From Paramacrobiotus richtersi (taxonomy: Eukaryota > Tardigrada > Eutardigrada > Parachela > Macrobiotidae): a stretch of DNA of 32,177 bases. Below are positions 1 to 10,699 of this stretch, piece by piece. A model generated the notes under the pieces. That model did no database searches and had not been told where the DNA came from. It worked only from the letters and a program-made list of their open reading frames with translations. Within the stretch, counting starts at the first letter, position 1. Each line of letters starts with the position of its first letter. The DNA lies in contig JAQGAU010000276.1 in the NCBI GenBank assembly GCA_034698045.1, positions 1 to 32,177 of the forward strand. The letters are read 5' to 3'. The translations under genes and the position numbers were made by a program.

Positions 1-303
1 AACTTTCCCATCCCAGTGCTCAATCCGTCAGACATCAACCTAGTCCCAAACGGACCAATGGGCACCGGTGGCGTTCCGGTCATACCGCTACCCCCAAGTG
101 TTCCACCCGTTACCACTCCGGTTACTTCCGCACAGCCGGCAACGGTAGCAACTACGACAGTTGTTCAGACTCCAGCTCCTGGACTGCTTGTCCCAACCAT
201 GCCTACTGTTCCGCCGTTACCGGGAGCGCCGACCATTCCGGGGCAGCCGACAATCCCCACGGCGCCTCCGGTCAATATTCCCGCTGGTGGGTCGCCTGGA
301 TAA
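1..303 (+). CDS. C-terminal end of a proline-rich protein (5' truncated)
   Basis: The frame is open from the first base of the window and ends at TAA 301–303, so this is the last 100 residues or so of a gene, or of its last exon, that begins to the left. A GTG at 16 is an internal valine, not a start. The peptide is almost entirely Pro, Val, Thr, Ile, Ala and Gly, with short repeats such as PTxPxxP and PGxPTIPG. It has no Cys, no charged blocks and no membrane segment. Such composition fits a structural, extracellular or cuticular protein or a disordered tail, but no family can be named from it. Strong compositional coding bias and a clean stop support it as real coding sequence. An overlapping minus-strand frame is a shadow caused by high GC. 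Confidence 0.6.
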   Translation, partial: NFPIPVLNPSDINLVPNGPMGTGGVPVIPLPPSVPPVTTPVTSAQPATVATTTVVQTPAPGLLVPTMPTVPPLPGAPTIPGQPTIPTAPPVNIPAGGSPG

Positions 304-1414
304 TTGGGATCGGGGTTGCCCCGCCGTCGGTGGCAACGACTAACGCCACGCTGAGACCGCATTTGGGATAGTTTGATGGATATAAATTGAATTGTGTTGT
401 ATCTGTACTTCATGCATTGCGTGAAATGCACGCTGCATTGTGTCCAATATGGACGCACTGTTACTGTTAGAACAATTTGTTTATCTGTGCATATGAGTCA
501 TGATGTGACTTCTGGAAAGAACTGAACACGAGGAAACACCGACTGCCGATGCGTTTAAAATTGCTTTGGAAAATATCGACAGCTGTGTCAGTCAAAAAAG
601 AAACTGCCGGTTAATCCGGCAGCACAGAAGACTGTTGCTTGAGCACGTTTAAACCGATTATTTTGCATCTCCCTTATATGGTCGTAACAAATGCAATATA
701 CTTTACCGGTATTGTGAATTCGGCATGTCCAAACTCCAAAGAGGCGTTTTTGCCGGTTCTAACCAAGCTCTCCGCACATGCACCAATCTGTCGTCAAGTT
801 CCCGGCGGTACATTAACAAATAAAGAAAACCAGAAATATTGGTAGAGAATTTCCGAACAGTTTCTGCTGCGGCCAGTTCTCACGTTTGTGATCTTACGTT
901 TTAGACCAAGCACTGTTTTGATAAAGCTGTTAATCTTACTGAACACTTCGTCTAGGCAAAGTTTCAGTATAATATGCGGAATGTGTTAGTGCGCACTATG
1001 CACAAATTGTTCTCATTTGCAAGGAAACTCGACTAATCATCGAAATACCGCATTCTACGGTAATTTGCCCGGAGCGAAGCGACGGGCTATTCTTATACGC
1101 CGAACGTTTTCATAAATTTCTGCCCCGAAAAGCGTGACGCGACATCCGACAGGCCATAGACATCGCCCGCCTAGGTGGCGGTTACCATTTCGAGCTCCGG
1201 GCACACTATCGATAGCATCGATCACTAGTAATAACAGAGTACGGAAATACACACACGGTAATACGGAAACCGTAGCGCTGTTGACCGCTGTTAGCAAGCT
1301 TGTTCTTCGATCCTCGTCATGCAACACGCGCCCAGTAAAGTTTGTTGTGAACTTGAGTTATGAATAAATACATCCAATGACGCACTGTGCTGTTTACACA
1401 GAAATCGGTTTCGA
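304..1414. other. Intergenic: 3' flank of the proline-rich gene and of IR gene A
   Basis: No convincing coding sequence is present. Short open frames (for example 639–845 and 1055–1327) lack start context, splice partners or recognisable composition. The stretch should hold the 3' UTRs of the two genes that converge here: the plus-strand proline-rich gene and the minus-strand channel gene ending at 1415. An AATAAA on the plus strand near 1363 is too far from the stop at 303 to be assigned with confidence. Confidence 0.5.
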
Positions 1415-2985
1415 CTAAATACGTAGTTTGTAGTGTAATTTGTTAACATGCATCAACAGCATTTCCAAGGAAAAGGCTCCCGCTGAGAGTAGTAGTAAGC
1501 CAAATGTTATATAGAGAACGTTATCCACTCTTTGCCATACCAGATTCGCTGCGAAACGCTCGTTGGCGAACTGACGGCTTTTTTGTGAGTATAGATAGTT
1601 GTAACCAGCAGCCTTGTCTTTGTAGGACTTAATTCTATTGATGTCCCATAAATGCCGGATGATTCCCGCTTGCAACAGCGCCTGCATTCTGGAAGAACAT
1701 CACAATTTACAGACACATACTCAGCGCAGGGAAAAGTCATCGACTTACCCCATAGTAATACGCTTCGTTAATCCACTGTTTTTTCTCGTTTGCACTGCGG
1801 AAATCCAGCTGCTTATGCCTAAATCGAAGGCCGGAACGAATCCCTTATCACTACAGCTGATTGTTTCATCAAATGAGCACTTGATAGCCGCATTCGCAGT
1901 CATGTTGACCGCCATATCTTCGATGAGAGCTTCTGAATCCTCTATTCCAATCACGATCATTTTACTTAAAAGCGGTTTGAGCTTTTCGGTCATATATAGA
2001 TCTGGGCCGTACGCTATGATGTGGAAGTTGGACGACATAAAACTGTTCAGCGAATCGAACGGAAGCTGTGCGACAGTGATGCTCAACGTTGCCGTTAAGG
2101 ATGTCACAACAATGGTTGTAATGATCAAAACCCAAGGAAGCCACGCCAGCATTAGCAGACGGTACGCCGCAGTAGGATCTGATCGCTGAGCATCGTCTGT
2201 AAAAAAAACAAGGGTAAATCAGATTCGAAGATTTTGGACTTTGTTACCTCGACAAAGCGATACGCAGATGGCCTCCCAACATGTTTTGCTCAGCGCCTTG
2301 CGTAATAACAACATCCATCTGCGTGAGCTCTTACGTTGAGAACTTTGGAAGGTATAATACGTAAACACTTTTATCAGCCAAAGTGTGCCGATTATGAATA
2401 GCGATACAGCGAGCACACCGCTCCACGCGGTATGATCGAAACTCCGGGTCAAGCCATATAAAACGGATACGGCGGTGTCTTTCTTCACATGGAGCCGGTG
2501 CACGCCGATTTGGTATGTACGTAGAAAATACAGTGGCACCATGTCGTACATCGTCGTGCGATTTGCGGTGGCACTTATTGGGCACAGGCTGACGTCAGCG
2601 CGGTGCTCTAGGACATCCACAGGTGACCCGCCTAGAGATGTATTGTATTCAGCTGGGTGGCGAGCTGGTAGGAGCAACAACCTGTCAATTGCAGAGCCGG
2701 TAACAAAGCGGTATTAACTGACATCTTTCTTTGCATTTTAGAGCTGTAAGACCTGCTATTTTCACCCGACGAATCAACAGCTACACGTACATACCTCCAC
2801 TGTAAGCTGAGTGCAATATCATTCAATATTTTCACAGTCAAACCACAGAAGCACAGAGATCCATTTGATAAACGATAACTGTATGGAGCGTTTTCGTTGA
2901 CGCTTACGACCAACACATTGGGGGTGGGCAATTCCGGGTCGTATGGTTCATGGGAACAAATTTGGTAGAATTGTCCACATTCCAT
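1415..2985 (-). CDS. Ionotropic glutamate receptor-like (IR-type) channel, copy A
   Basis: Four exons, 2985–2795, 2681–2248, 2196–1749 and 1688–1415, have GT–AG borders and phases 2, 1, 2. They join to 1347 nt (448 residues). Domain order is that of an iGluR without an amino-terminal domain. Ligand-binding half S1 includes SVNENAPYS and CPISATANR. M1 is a hydrophobic stretch starting AWSGVLAVSLFII. A short pore loop follows around CWEAICVSL. M3 contains SLTATLSI in place of the iGluR SYTANLAAF. S2 carries a Cys pair (KCSF…SCSDKG), and M4 is near the C terminus. Established knowledge: such proteins form ligand-gated cation channels in the plasma membrane, and ATD-less forms in invertebrates are mostly chemosensory IRs. 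PISATANR aligns with iGluR PLTITxxR and keeps the ligand-contacting Thr and Arg. No signal peptide is visible at the chosen ATG, and an in-frame stop lies just upstream, so an additional 5' exon is possible. Paralogue at 12041–13721. Confidence 0.85.
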
Positions 2986-4362
2986 TATGCTCGTCTTTTA
3001 CCCTTCACCGCTAAACGACTTCTCAGTATTGTTGCACCTAACCTGTATCAACTCGCGGTGATTCACGGCTGTGTCGGTCAAGCACGACTGAACAAACTAG
3101 ACGCGTGCCAGCTAAGTACGGATGGTACGACTCAAACGGTTGGAGTACGGCGAAGATGGAAAACGGGGGAAACCACTAATGGAGAAATGTACACTGTGAA
3201 GTCAGCTTTGACAGTAATCGTTTCCGGCGAGAAACTACGGTTTATGGCTGTGCACCGCCTTAAAACACGTCGGGCTTGCCGTATGTTAAACAAAAGCAAT
3301 ACTCACGAACAAGATTTCACTGCTAGCGATTAAATTCCCGGCAGCAGATCGGCAAACGCAAGCGTACCTCAATTCACATATCGCTCCTTTCTCATCGTTA
3401 TCTCTTTTCGATCTGGAAATCGTTCAGGGATCATGGATTTCTCTGTTGATATAGCTGAAAGTACTACCAGCTAGAACGGCCAATGCATCACCGCGTAAAC
3501 AGAGTTTGGTGTCAGGTGACGTCCCAACGCATCACAGGAAACTCCAACTGTAAATGTGAGACGTAAATGGGGGAAACAGCAGACACTGTGAGGGTGCCCT
3601 GTTTCCGAAATTTCCCAACGGAGATACGAGACGTATCCTGCCCATTTCGGATATTATAAAAACATGCATAATTTATGTAATACAGTACATGAGGAAAAAC
3701 GTTTAAGTGTAGTGAGTTTTGACATCCCGTTTTGCGAACGTTCCCTACTAAGAACGAAACACGTTCCAGCATTAGTACATGGTACTATGGTATGCCGAGC
3801 AGACGCAATCGGCATGACACGGGTTTTATATCGTCTCTCTAAGACGATCGGGTGCGTATCTGCGAGAATAGTACGGTTGGCCGGGACTGTCCCAACTTAG
3901 CTATAAGTTTATAACAGAAGCCCTTGTCCGAAAGAGAGTACTGCTTGTTCTTAGAAAGAAATTTTTTTGTCCGCGGGAATGACGACGTTGTGTTGTATCT
4001 TGCCAACATCTGTCTAATTGGAAACCTTTCCATATGTTCGTTAACTTCCTTCAAAAACTAGTCCGATGTCACTGCGTCGTTAGTCGTTACGATTGCAACG
4101 TATAGACGCAAAGGTCAATAAAGCGGCATGTTTCAATCGTAACGCTGTTTCGCCTGTGTTAAACATTCCGTTCCCATTTAATTTTGTTCTTTAAAATGTT
4201 TTACTGCAAATACTGATCAGTTATTGTTGGCTTATTGTTAGTCGAGACAAGAAAACCGAAAACAGAAAGTCAAGACCAAACAATTTAAATGAAAATAATA
4301 CATTGCTGAAAATAGTCAAATACTGTACTTCACTTGTTCTGTACAGCTTTTGTTCCCCGCTG
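2986..4362. other. Intergenic with duplicated flanking DNA
   Basis: No gene is supported. The stretch carries segments also found elsewhere in the cluster. About 43 bp at 3528–3571 resembles 11795–11838 at roughly 80% by eye. A word at 3792–3816 recurs near 7224 and 11868. The part near 4200–4260 resembles 14280–14335, which lies in the same place downstream of the other membrane-protein copy, so it is probably old 3' UTR of that family. A 127-codon plus-strand frame at 2950–3333 overlaps channel exon 1 and is not convincing. Confidence 0.5.
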
Positions 4363-5552
4363 TTAGCCCAGGTTAGGAGCACATACATTCACTACCAGTG
4401 CCCCAACAAACAAAAACGCTGGAATAGGAATCGCGGCGGTCGGTGCAGCTCCATTTATCCTGTACGTCGATATATTAGATTGAGGATAGACGTCAACGGG
4501 ACGTAGTAATTTCTCTATTTGGTCCCAAGAAAACGTGCTACTAGTAGACAGGGTCGCGTTCCGACTCGAGCTGCCGGCTGGCTGCGAACCGTTCTTGGCC
4601 ATTTCGGGATTCTTTCCCTCGGTACCAGAAAGCTCGATAGTCGGACGAGCTGCAGTTCTGTTGTGCTGTGGTAATTCAATATGAGGAGGATGCACGTGAC
4701 CATTATCGTGTTCTTCCTTATCGCGCTCCGCTTTTTCACGTTTACTAGACACAGTCTCGTCCCGATTCGAAATGACGGCATCAGTTGGTCGATCTATGGC
4801 TGTCTCGCGATTTTCTCCGCTACTGACCGATTCCAGGTTCCTGTTTCCAAGAGTTTGCATAGGCAAGCCATAATCGGCTAAACAGGAAAAGAACAAGTCT
4901 GAGGTAGAGATACAGCAGATCTTCTATGAGAAAGGCGAAGCTGAATAAGGCTAGATCAGTTTGTAGGTAGTTGTTAAATAAGTACCGGCAGCCACCCACA
5001 TTAATTCATAAATGCCGTGAAATGCTGTTAGTCTAATATGGCACGGTCTCAGACTCACAGTGAATGGAAGATTTGACAGGAATTTACATTTTTATATGGT
5101 ACATTCACTCACACGACATCCTCTCGTAAAGTGGCGCACGGTATTCAAAATAGGTAGGGCGTGGTACCGGAATCGTCTCGAATGATCGAACTGTAAAGGA
5201 AGTACAATGCAACCCCGATTTAAGATTACCTTTTCCCTGCACAACATGCGGCGCGCCATGACGACAAAAGTAACAATTAAACTTCTTAATGTGTAATGAA
5301 CTAGTCCAGCAAACGCTTTTGCATACTGGAGACACAGCCAGTGGCAAGAAAAATAACGCAGCCAAAGCTACTTCCATTACAGATATCGTTTTACTCAACA
5401 CTTTGTGAAATAAACGTACAGAAACGTTATAGAATGAAGAAGCACAACTTACTAGATGGCATCCTTATCTTTGGAAAGTAAATCGCAGCGCCAAACTTAT
5501 TGTTAGTGAGCAATAAGCAGCCTGGGAAAATTATTAGCAGATGATACTGCAT
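4363..5552 (-). CDS. Ser/Thr-rich secreted protein with hydrophobic C terminus, copy A (possible GPI anchor)
   Basis: I do not recognise this family. Three exons, 5552–5453, 5190–5113 and 4877–4363, have GT–AG borders, both introns in phase 1. They total 693 nt (230 residues). Exon 1 encodes a signal peptide (MQYHLLIIFPGCLLL) and ends MPSS. Exon 2 contains PRPTYFE and YER. Exon 3 begins DYGLP and runs into a hydrophilic, Ser/Thr/Glu/Lys-rich stalk with several N-x-S/T sites. The last residues after NGAAPTAA are hydrophobic and end at once with no cytoplasmic tail. Small residues, then a terminal hydrophobic segment, is the pattern of a GPI-attachment signal (inference). Copy B at 16226–17628 has the same exon structure and motifs but a full membrane span and a Cys-containing tail. 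The gene sits upstream of IR copy A on the same strand. Confidence 0.75.
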
Positions 5553-5580
5553 TTCAGTACGGCTCTTTAAAAAAAACAAA

Positions 5581-5630
5581 TCGCGGCAATGCGATAATTT
5601 CGATTACAGTTAGTCGTGGCTCGCTGGTAA
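5581..5630 (-). promoter_or_regulatory. Conserved block just 5' of membrane-protein copy A
   Basis: Lying about 30 nt upstream of the ATG at 5552, this stretch shares the words GCAATGCGAT and GGCTCGCT (plus-strand reading) with the equivalent positions of the other two family copies (15098–15150 and 17659–17706). Its fixed position next to the start of all three copies suggests 5' UTR or core promoter, although recent common descent would give the same picture. Confidence 0.4.
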
Positions 5631-5639
5631 GGTGTATCT

Positions 5640-7390
5640 GTAAGGTACAAATGCTAGTTCTTCCGTGTCATTTTATAGATAGTAACTTTGTGATTGCCAT
5701 TTGCCAAGCAGAATGGGTACCATACGCAGTCTGTTTGTTGCTTGCAGCGCTACTGCTCATCTATCAAGAGATGCGTGTGTTATGTGTGAATCACAATGAT
5801 GTCACCATATCAGACAATCAAGGCCGACAGTCCTTGCCCCAGGCAAAAACAGTTCTCAGATATGTTTTTTTCGGTGTACATCAGCATGCGAAGAACCGTA
5901 GAAAATCACTTGTATAGGCCCTGGTTCATTGGGATAAGAAGGCTTGGTGATGATGGGCTAGGCACTACTTTTTCACCTTGTAATCCCAAGACATGGAAAA
6001 AACGATACGTAGTCAAAATTTCTGACATCTGTCCAAAATCGGATAGGCTGTTTAATGTGACCATTAATAAACGTTTAGAGCAATGGCTGGAGAAAATAAC
6101 GGTAGCCTGTGGAATATATGTCTCGCGAGCTGGCGTTGTTAGATCAATGTGGACGGTACAGTACTGGCTCCAGGAAGACATTTCGAACTTGCCTGAATTG
6201 CGTAACTGAACCCCTCGTTGAAGGAAAAGCAGCGCGCACGCTTCCCGCTTGCACCACATTTTTCGATTATTTTCCGTTTGTGATGTTGAACTTAAGAGCG
6301 TTGATCATGCGCGGTAACGTTAGCCTCATTTAAGCCATTGTCCCTTCTCGCTCTAACCGGGACAAATTCTTTGTTCGAACTGCTTTTCTTTTGTAACACT
6401 GTACAACCGGGCTTATGCCGAATAAACTTACAGTATAGACTGTAAGTGCGGACGCGCCGCAATATGGCTAATCTGACAATAATTCACTTGTCCATGCTCA
6501 CTCTCACAGTTGCTTGTGCGGAACCCAGAAAGCTGGAGCAGTGCGCTGAAGTCACAAAAAAATCAAAACAGAATCGTACTGCAAAGCAAGATAGGATAGA
6601 ACTGTAAACTTCTCGATGCACGAAATATGTCCTGTACGGTATTCCGTGCGAACACCATTGGCTGTGAGCGGTTAGCTAATGTTCAAAAGCTCCAGCTAAA
6701 TACACAGGCTTCGTCGCCGGAACAAACGACAATTGAGGTGAGAATAAGGTAAAATGGAAAACAATAAAAACTGGTGTTAAAAGAAATAAACAGAAGGGTC
6801 GACTCTCACAGCTATTTTAACTTGCCACAAACCCTGGCTTGCGGCTTTATTTCAGAAGTGCTTCAGATCAACATCTATTCTTAAGGTAAAAAGACATCAT
6901 CCACGTAAAAGACTTGACCAACATCAGTGCGAATGGTTCTGTAGCAATCAGGATGGAAGGAACATTAACGTGCAGCGACGTTTGCCTTACGTTAGGTGTG
7001 TGTTCCATTCCTTTCGCTTGTTTTTTTTCGGTTCACTTAACCACGTACCCAAATCATGTTTCTTGTTTGCGATGAAACATCAGTTTGAATGACAGTGACT
7101 GGTATGACACGGTAACTGCAACCCTGCTAAAAACTGCCTCAAGGGCCTTAGGGCTGCACGAACTACGTCACACAAAATTACATTTCCACTTTATTAGGTG
7201 GCACAAAAAAGATGTTCCACAATATGCCGAGCAGGCGCAATCTGCATGCCGATCTGAGATTTGTCTTAGTCAGCACCTTGGAGCAATAATTTCCAGGAGA
7301 CTATGAAGAAAATTTCAAAACTCCAGTTTCCTCGTCATTTATTAGCACTCTGTAGAAAAGTAACTGCGATAATGAGCGGGCTCAAAGAAC
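5640..7390. other. Intergenic with decayed duplicated sequence
   Basis: No gene is supported. Overlapping open frames on both strands at 5796–6209 (+) and 5906–6259 (−) have no recognisable motif, and neither can be preferred. The part at 5650–5900 resembles 15200–15400 and 17740–17960 in scattered words (GATGTCA, then CAGTCCTTG or similar), consistent with shared upstream flank of the three membrane-protein copies. Position 7222–7250 holds one copy of the short word discussed under findings. The rest up to 7337 is AT-rich and featureless. Confidence 0.45.
7338..7343 (-). terminator. Poly(A) signal of the kinase–kelch gene
   Basis: TTTATT on the plus strand reads AATAAA on the minus strand, about 50 nt beyond the TGA at 7393–7391. 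It supports transcript termination here and therefore the chosen end of the kinase–kelch gene. Confidence 0.5.
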
Positions 7391-9944
7391 TCACCATGGC
7401 AGAGAGACCTGAATAGCTGACGAAACAACGCTATCTAATACTTCGTGACTACTGTCCAAATTAAAACTGATGAGGTCAACCTTCGCCCACACATTCCCCG
7501 GAGCGTCGTACACTTCCATTTGGAGCGGACCATCTGTACCCGTCCAATGGCCACCGTAAACGTATACGCGGTCGTAGATAACGAAAGCGCAGTGACAAAT
7601 TCGCCGTTGCACCAGGGGGCTTACGTCATCCCACTTGCTAGTTGTTAGATCTAAACAGAAATTCTTGAGTTCCATGTTTGCATACGGCATTTCGTTTTCT
7701 GTCATGCCGCCAGTAATATAAATTCTGTCCCGCCAGACCGCCGCCGCAAATCCTTTCCGGACCTCCGGCAGTTCTTGAAAGAATACCCATTTCGATGACA
7801 GAAATTCATAACGGAAAACTTTCTGGACTGAACCGATAAGTATGATGTAAATAATGTGGTTTCCATTGAACATACCATGAACGTCTTCAACTCTGAAAGA
7901 ATGAATAATATTTAGGACTGCCCATTGAGTGACAGGATGTAGAGAAATGGGGCGCACCAAATCTAAAACTGCCTAATTCTGACAACTTGTCGAATGGACA
8001 GGCCTTATGTACTTGGAAAGCAAAACCATTTCTGCCACTCATACTTCAGGCACAAGCATTTCTGCTACCCTGTATATCAGGCTATCACATGCGATAAGAG
8101 ATTCAAACAGAAACCAGCACGCATACAGATAAGTGCTAAGACTCTGATTCTTCTAAGATTTTGATCAGAAGTATGACTTTTTCGATATTTTACTTTTTTA
8201 TGGAGTTGAAAACATTATTTTCAGACGAATTTGTCACAGGGGGTGACAAAAATGCTTGTGCATAAAGTATGAGTGGTAGAAATTATTTCTTTTCGAAGTG
8301 GGTACAAAAGAGATGCAGCCAACAAAGAAACAGCTTGGAAATGCACATTCTGCGAAGAACTATTTTGTCGTTCCCTACCTGTATATTCCAGAGTACCAAG
8401 GTAGGTCCAAAACAGAAATGCTTCCGTCTGCAGGATCGAGCGACTTGAAGGGTGAACACTCGTCGTCATAATCCCAAAAGTAAATCTTACTTCCCGCTGA
8501 TATCGGCTCGGCAATGCGAACTTTCGATTCCGAAACTGTTCTACACCTTGTGCTACTGGAGATATCCCAAACAATTGTTTCGAAAATATTCCCGCGAGTA
8601 GCTTGGAAAAGGACAGCATTTTCCAATGCAGCCACATGAATTCGGAATGCTTTCTTTTGAAGCTCTTGAGGCAAGCTAAAGCGTCGTATTGTCCTAGTGA
8701 AAGGATTGAACCACTGCACCCAACACCAGGCGTAATCCCATTGTTTAGGATAGCTTATTTTTGACCATTTCCCGCGTTGAACACGGACGTAAGTGTAACG
8801 ACAAGAAAAACTAAACAACAAAACGGTCTGTATCTGAAGTGTTTCGCCCGATACTTTCAGCTTGTTAAGAAGTGCACCGGCTGTTATCCTTTGTCCACTG
8901 GCATGAATCAAGCACTCTTTAATACAATCGGCTAAACCGGAGGGGATGGAATTAGCAACAAACGGGATGTAGCCATCAATTACTAATATGGCAAAGCGTT
9001 CATCCGATATTTTATCGCCAGTTTCCACCATGTCGTTGTCCTTCGCAAGCCACTTGCCCTGCTCTCGCACGACAAACTCGGCTAACTGATGAACAATGCA
9101 TCCGAGACTCCAAATATCTGTTTTCCTGCCGGGTGTTTCGGACGGTATGCGGGCAAATTTTTTTAGCATCTCCGGAGACATGTATCTGATTGTGCCGCGC
9201 AAATGTGAGATATCTCGTGAACAGGTGACACTGTGCTGCATCTGCACGAGATCATCCAAATCGCCAATCTGCAGGCGATTCCAGTCGTTGTGTATCAGTT
9301 TCACCAGAACATTTCCCAGCTTTAAATCCCCATGGATGATATTTCTATCATGCAGAAACTTTAATCCTTCTGTTATCTGTATTGCATAGCGAACAGCTTC
9401 GAATTGAGTAAACGAATGTTGATCCTTCTTTAACTGCTTCAACATGGAATCCAAGTCACCCCCTACAAGGGCACAGCACTCCATAACCGTACAAGTGTTT
9501 CTCACAGAGCAATGCAGTCGTTTCTTAAGATTTCGTAACGGTTTGCTATGCTACTCCGCTTTACATCATTCCACTATCCTTCTTACCTTCGCAATAGTCC
9601 ATCAATAACTCCACAGAAGCCCCACCCAACGCTCTGGTAATGGTAATTTTTTGATATGGTACCAAGTGGTCATGTGCCAATCCAAGCAGCGACTTCAGTC
9701 TGTTACGCATCGCAGTCCATTTTTCCATGTTTACCAATACTTCAGCATCTTTGTGCAGGTGGACCACTTTGACGGCAGCGGTTCGCGAACCCGAGAAAAA
9801 TATATTCCGTTTCTTGACTTCGGCCTTATAAACAATTCCAAAGGCGCCTCGTGCAATGTATGTATTTTGGTCGTAAGAATAGCGATCATTACTACCGAAA
9901 ATCTCCACCTGAACTTTTTCCTTGGTTTTCCTCACTTGATCCAT
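7391..9944 (-). CDS. Protein kinase–kelch repeat fusion protein
   Basis: Three exons, 9944–9587, 9462–8379 and 7892–7391, join in phase (1, then 2) to 1944 nt (647 residues). The N-terminal kinase domain (about 25–330) has a degenerate glycine loop (ARGAFG), the ATP lysine in AAVK (K59), MDYCEGGDL spanning the first splice, a catalytic loop HGDLKLGN (D165, N170; HRD Arg replaced by Gly), DLD in place of DFG (D187), and RGTIRYMSPEM. GRKTDIWSLGC is typical of STE/MAP3K- or NEK-like kinases. A linker and β-propeller blades follow, with kelch di-glycines in IYITGG and VYVYGG. Key Lys, Asp and Asn residues remain, so activity is possible. The kelch part probably binds a substrate or partner. The frame is open upstream to 10142, but the ATG at 9944 starts where kinase-like sequence begins. 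A GTGAGT overlapping the stop could splice to an acceptor near 7342, changing only a few C-terminal residues. Gene models could err if these were two genes, but the in-phase splice argues against that. Confidence 0.8.
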
Positions 9945-10459
9945 CAGACTCGGCACAGATAGGTTAAACAGAGACACGACTAAAACACACTCCACGATAA
10001 TCTGCTGCAAACCCACCTTAACATCGAAAGACTTAATTCGAGAGCATAAGCGATCCAGTAGATATCGAAATAAAATCCGGCCCGTACTACGTAAAGCGGT
10101 ATGGGATGAGGTAGAATAATTTACATTTACATGGCAACACATGGTTTCCGAGCAGGCAGCCGTATTTTGCGTACAGTGTAAGGCGACGCATAATGCATAG
10201 AACTCAGCACTCTAGTGAAACAACCAAAACACAGCTATGTACAATCCAAACTCAAAGCACAACTTCTCAGCGGACAGGCGCGAGCTCTGATTCTTGTTTA
10301 TCGCGCTCAGGATCTCAGAGTGAGTAAGCCATAGAGAACGCCGTTGCGTAATATGTCTGCGGTGCTTCGTACCAGTTTGCAAACTTATACGACGCCGCTC
10401 GCTTACTAACCGAGAACAATCTCACAATTTGTCAGTGTTTACCCTGTTCGAAGCAAACC
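9945..10459. other. Intergenic between divergent genes
   Basis: The stretch upstream of the kinase–kelch start and of the small plus-strand frame at 10460 shows no recognisable element beyond a minus-strand frame that remains open to 10142, which may be 5' UTR or an N-terminal extension of the kinase. Confidence 0.4.
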
Positions 10460-10699
10460 ATGCTATTGTTTTTTATTCTGTTTACAATTTTGTTGTGGTT
10501 TACATACTTGTTGTTTTCAGTATCATTCTTTACTCTGCATAGAGTAAACAATGAGATATTCTCTACATCGGCAAAGACTGCCAAAGAGGTGGGCAACCAA
10601 CCGGAACATCTTATGAAAAAGCGCAGTGTCTATCCATTAGTTCTTCATAACTTTACAACTGATGTGGTAAATGCCACAATCCATACAGGCTCTTCCTAA
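10460..10699 (+). CDS. Possible small secreted peptide precursor (79 residues)
   Basis: An ATG in fair context (AAACCATGC) opens a frame of 79 codons. The first 25 or so residues are strongly hydrophobic (LLFFILFTILLWFTYLLF) and could be a signal peptide or membrane anchor. A basic site, KKR, follows near residue 54, and the remainder (SVYPLVLHNF…) has two N-x-T sites. That layout resembles a prepropeptide, but hydrophobic stretches also arise easily in AT-rich DNA, and I see no paralogue, TATA box or splice partner to confirm it. No family recognised. Confidence 0.25.
   Translation: MLLFFILFTILLWFTYLLFSVSFFTLHRVNNEIFSTSAKTAKEVGNQPEHLMKKRSVYPLVLHNFTTDVVNATIHTGSS

Noticed and set aside
2950..3333. 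127-codon plus-strand frame upstream of channel A
   Set aside because: Overlaps channel exon 1 on the opposite strand and has no recognisable feature.
5796..6259. Overlapping open frames on both strands (137 codons plus, 117 codons minus)
   Set aside because: Neither has a recognisable motif, signal peptide, splice partner or paralogue, and both being open suggests base composition and not coding.
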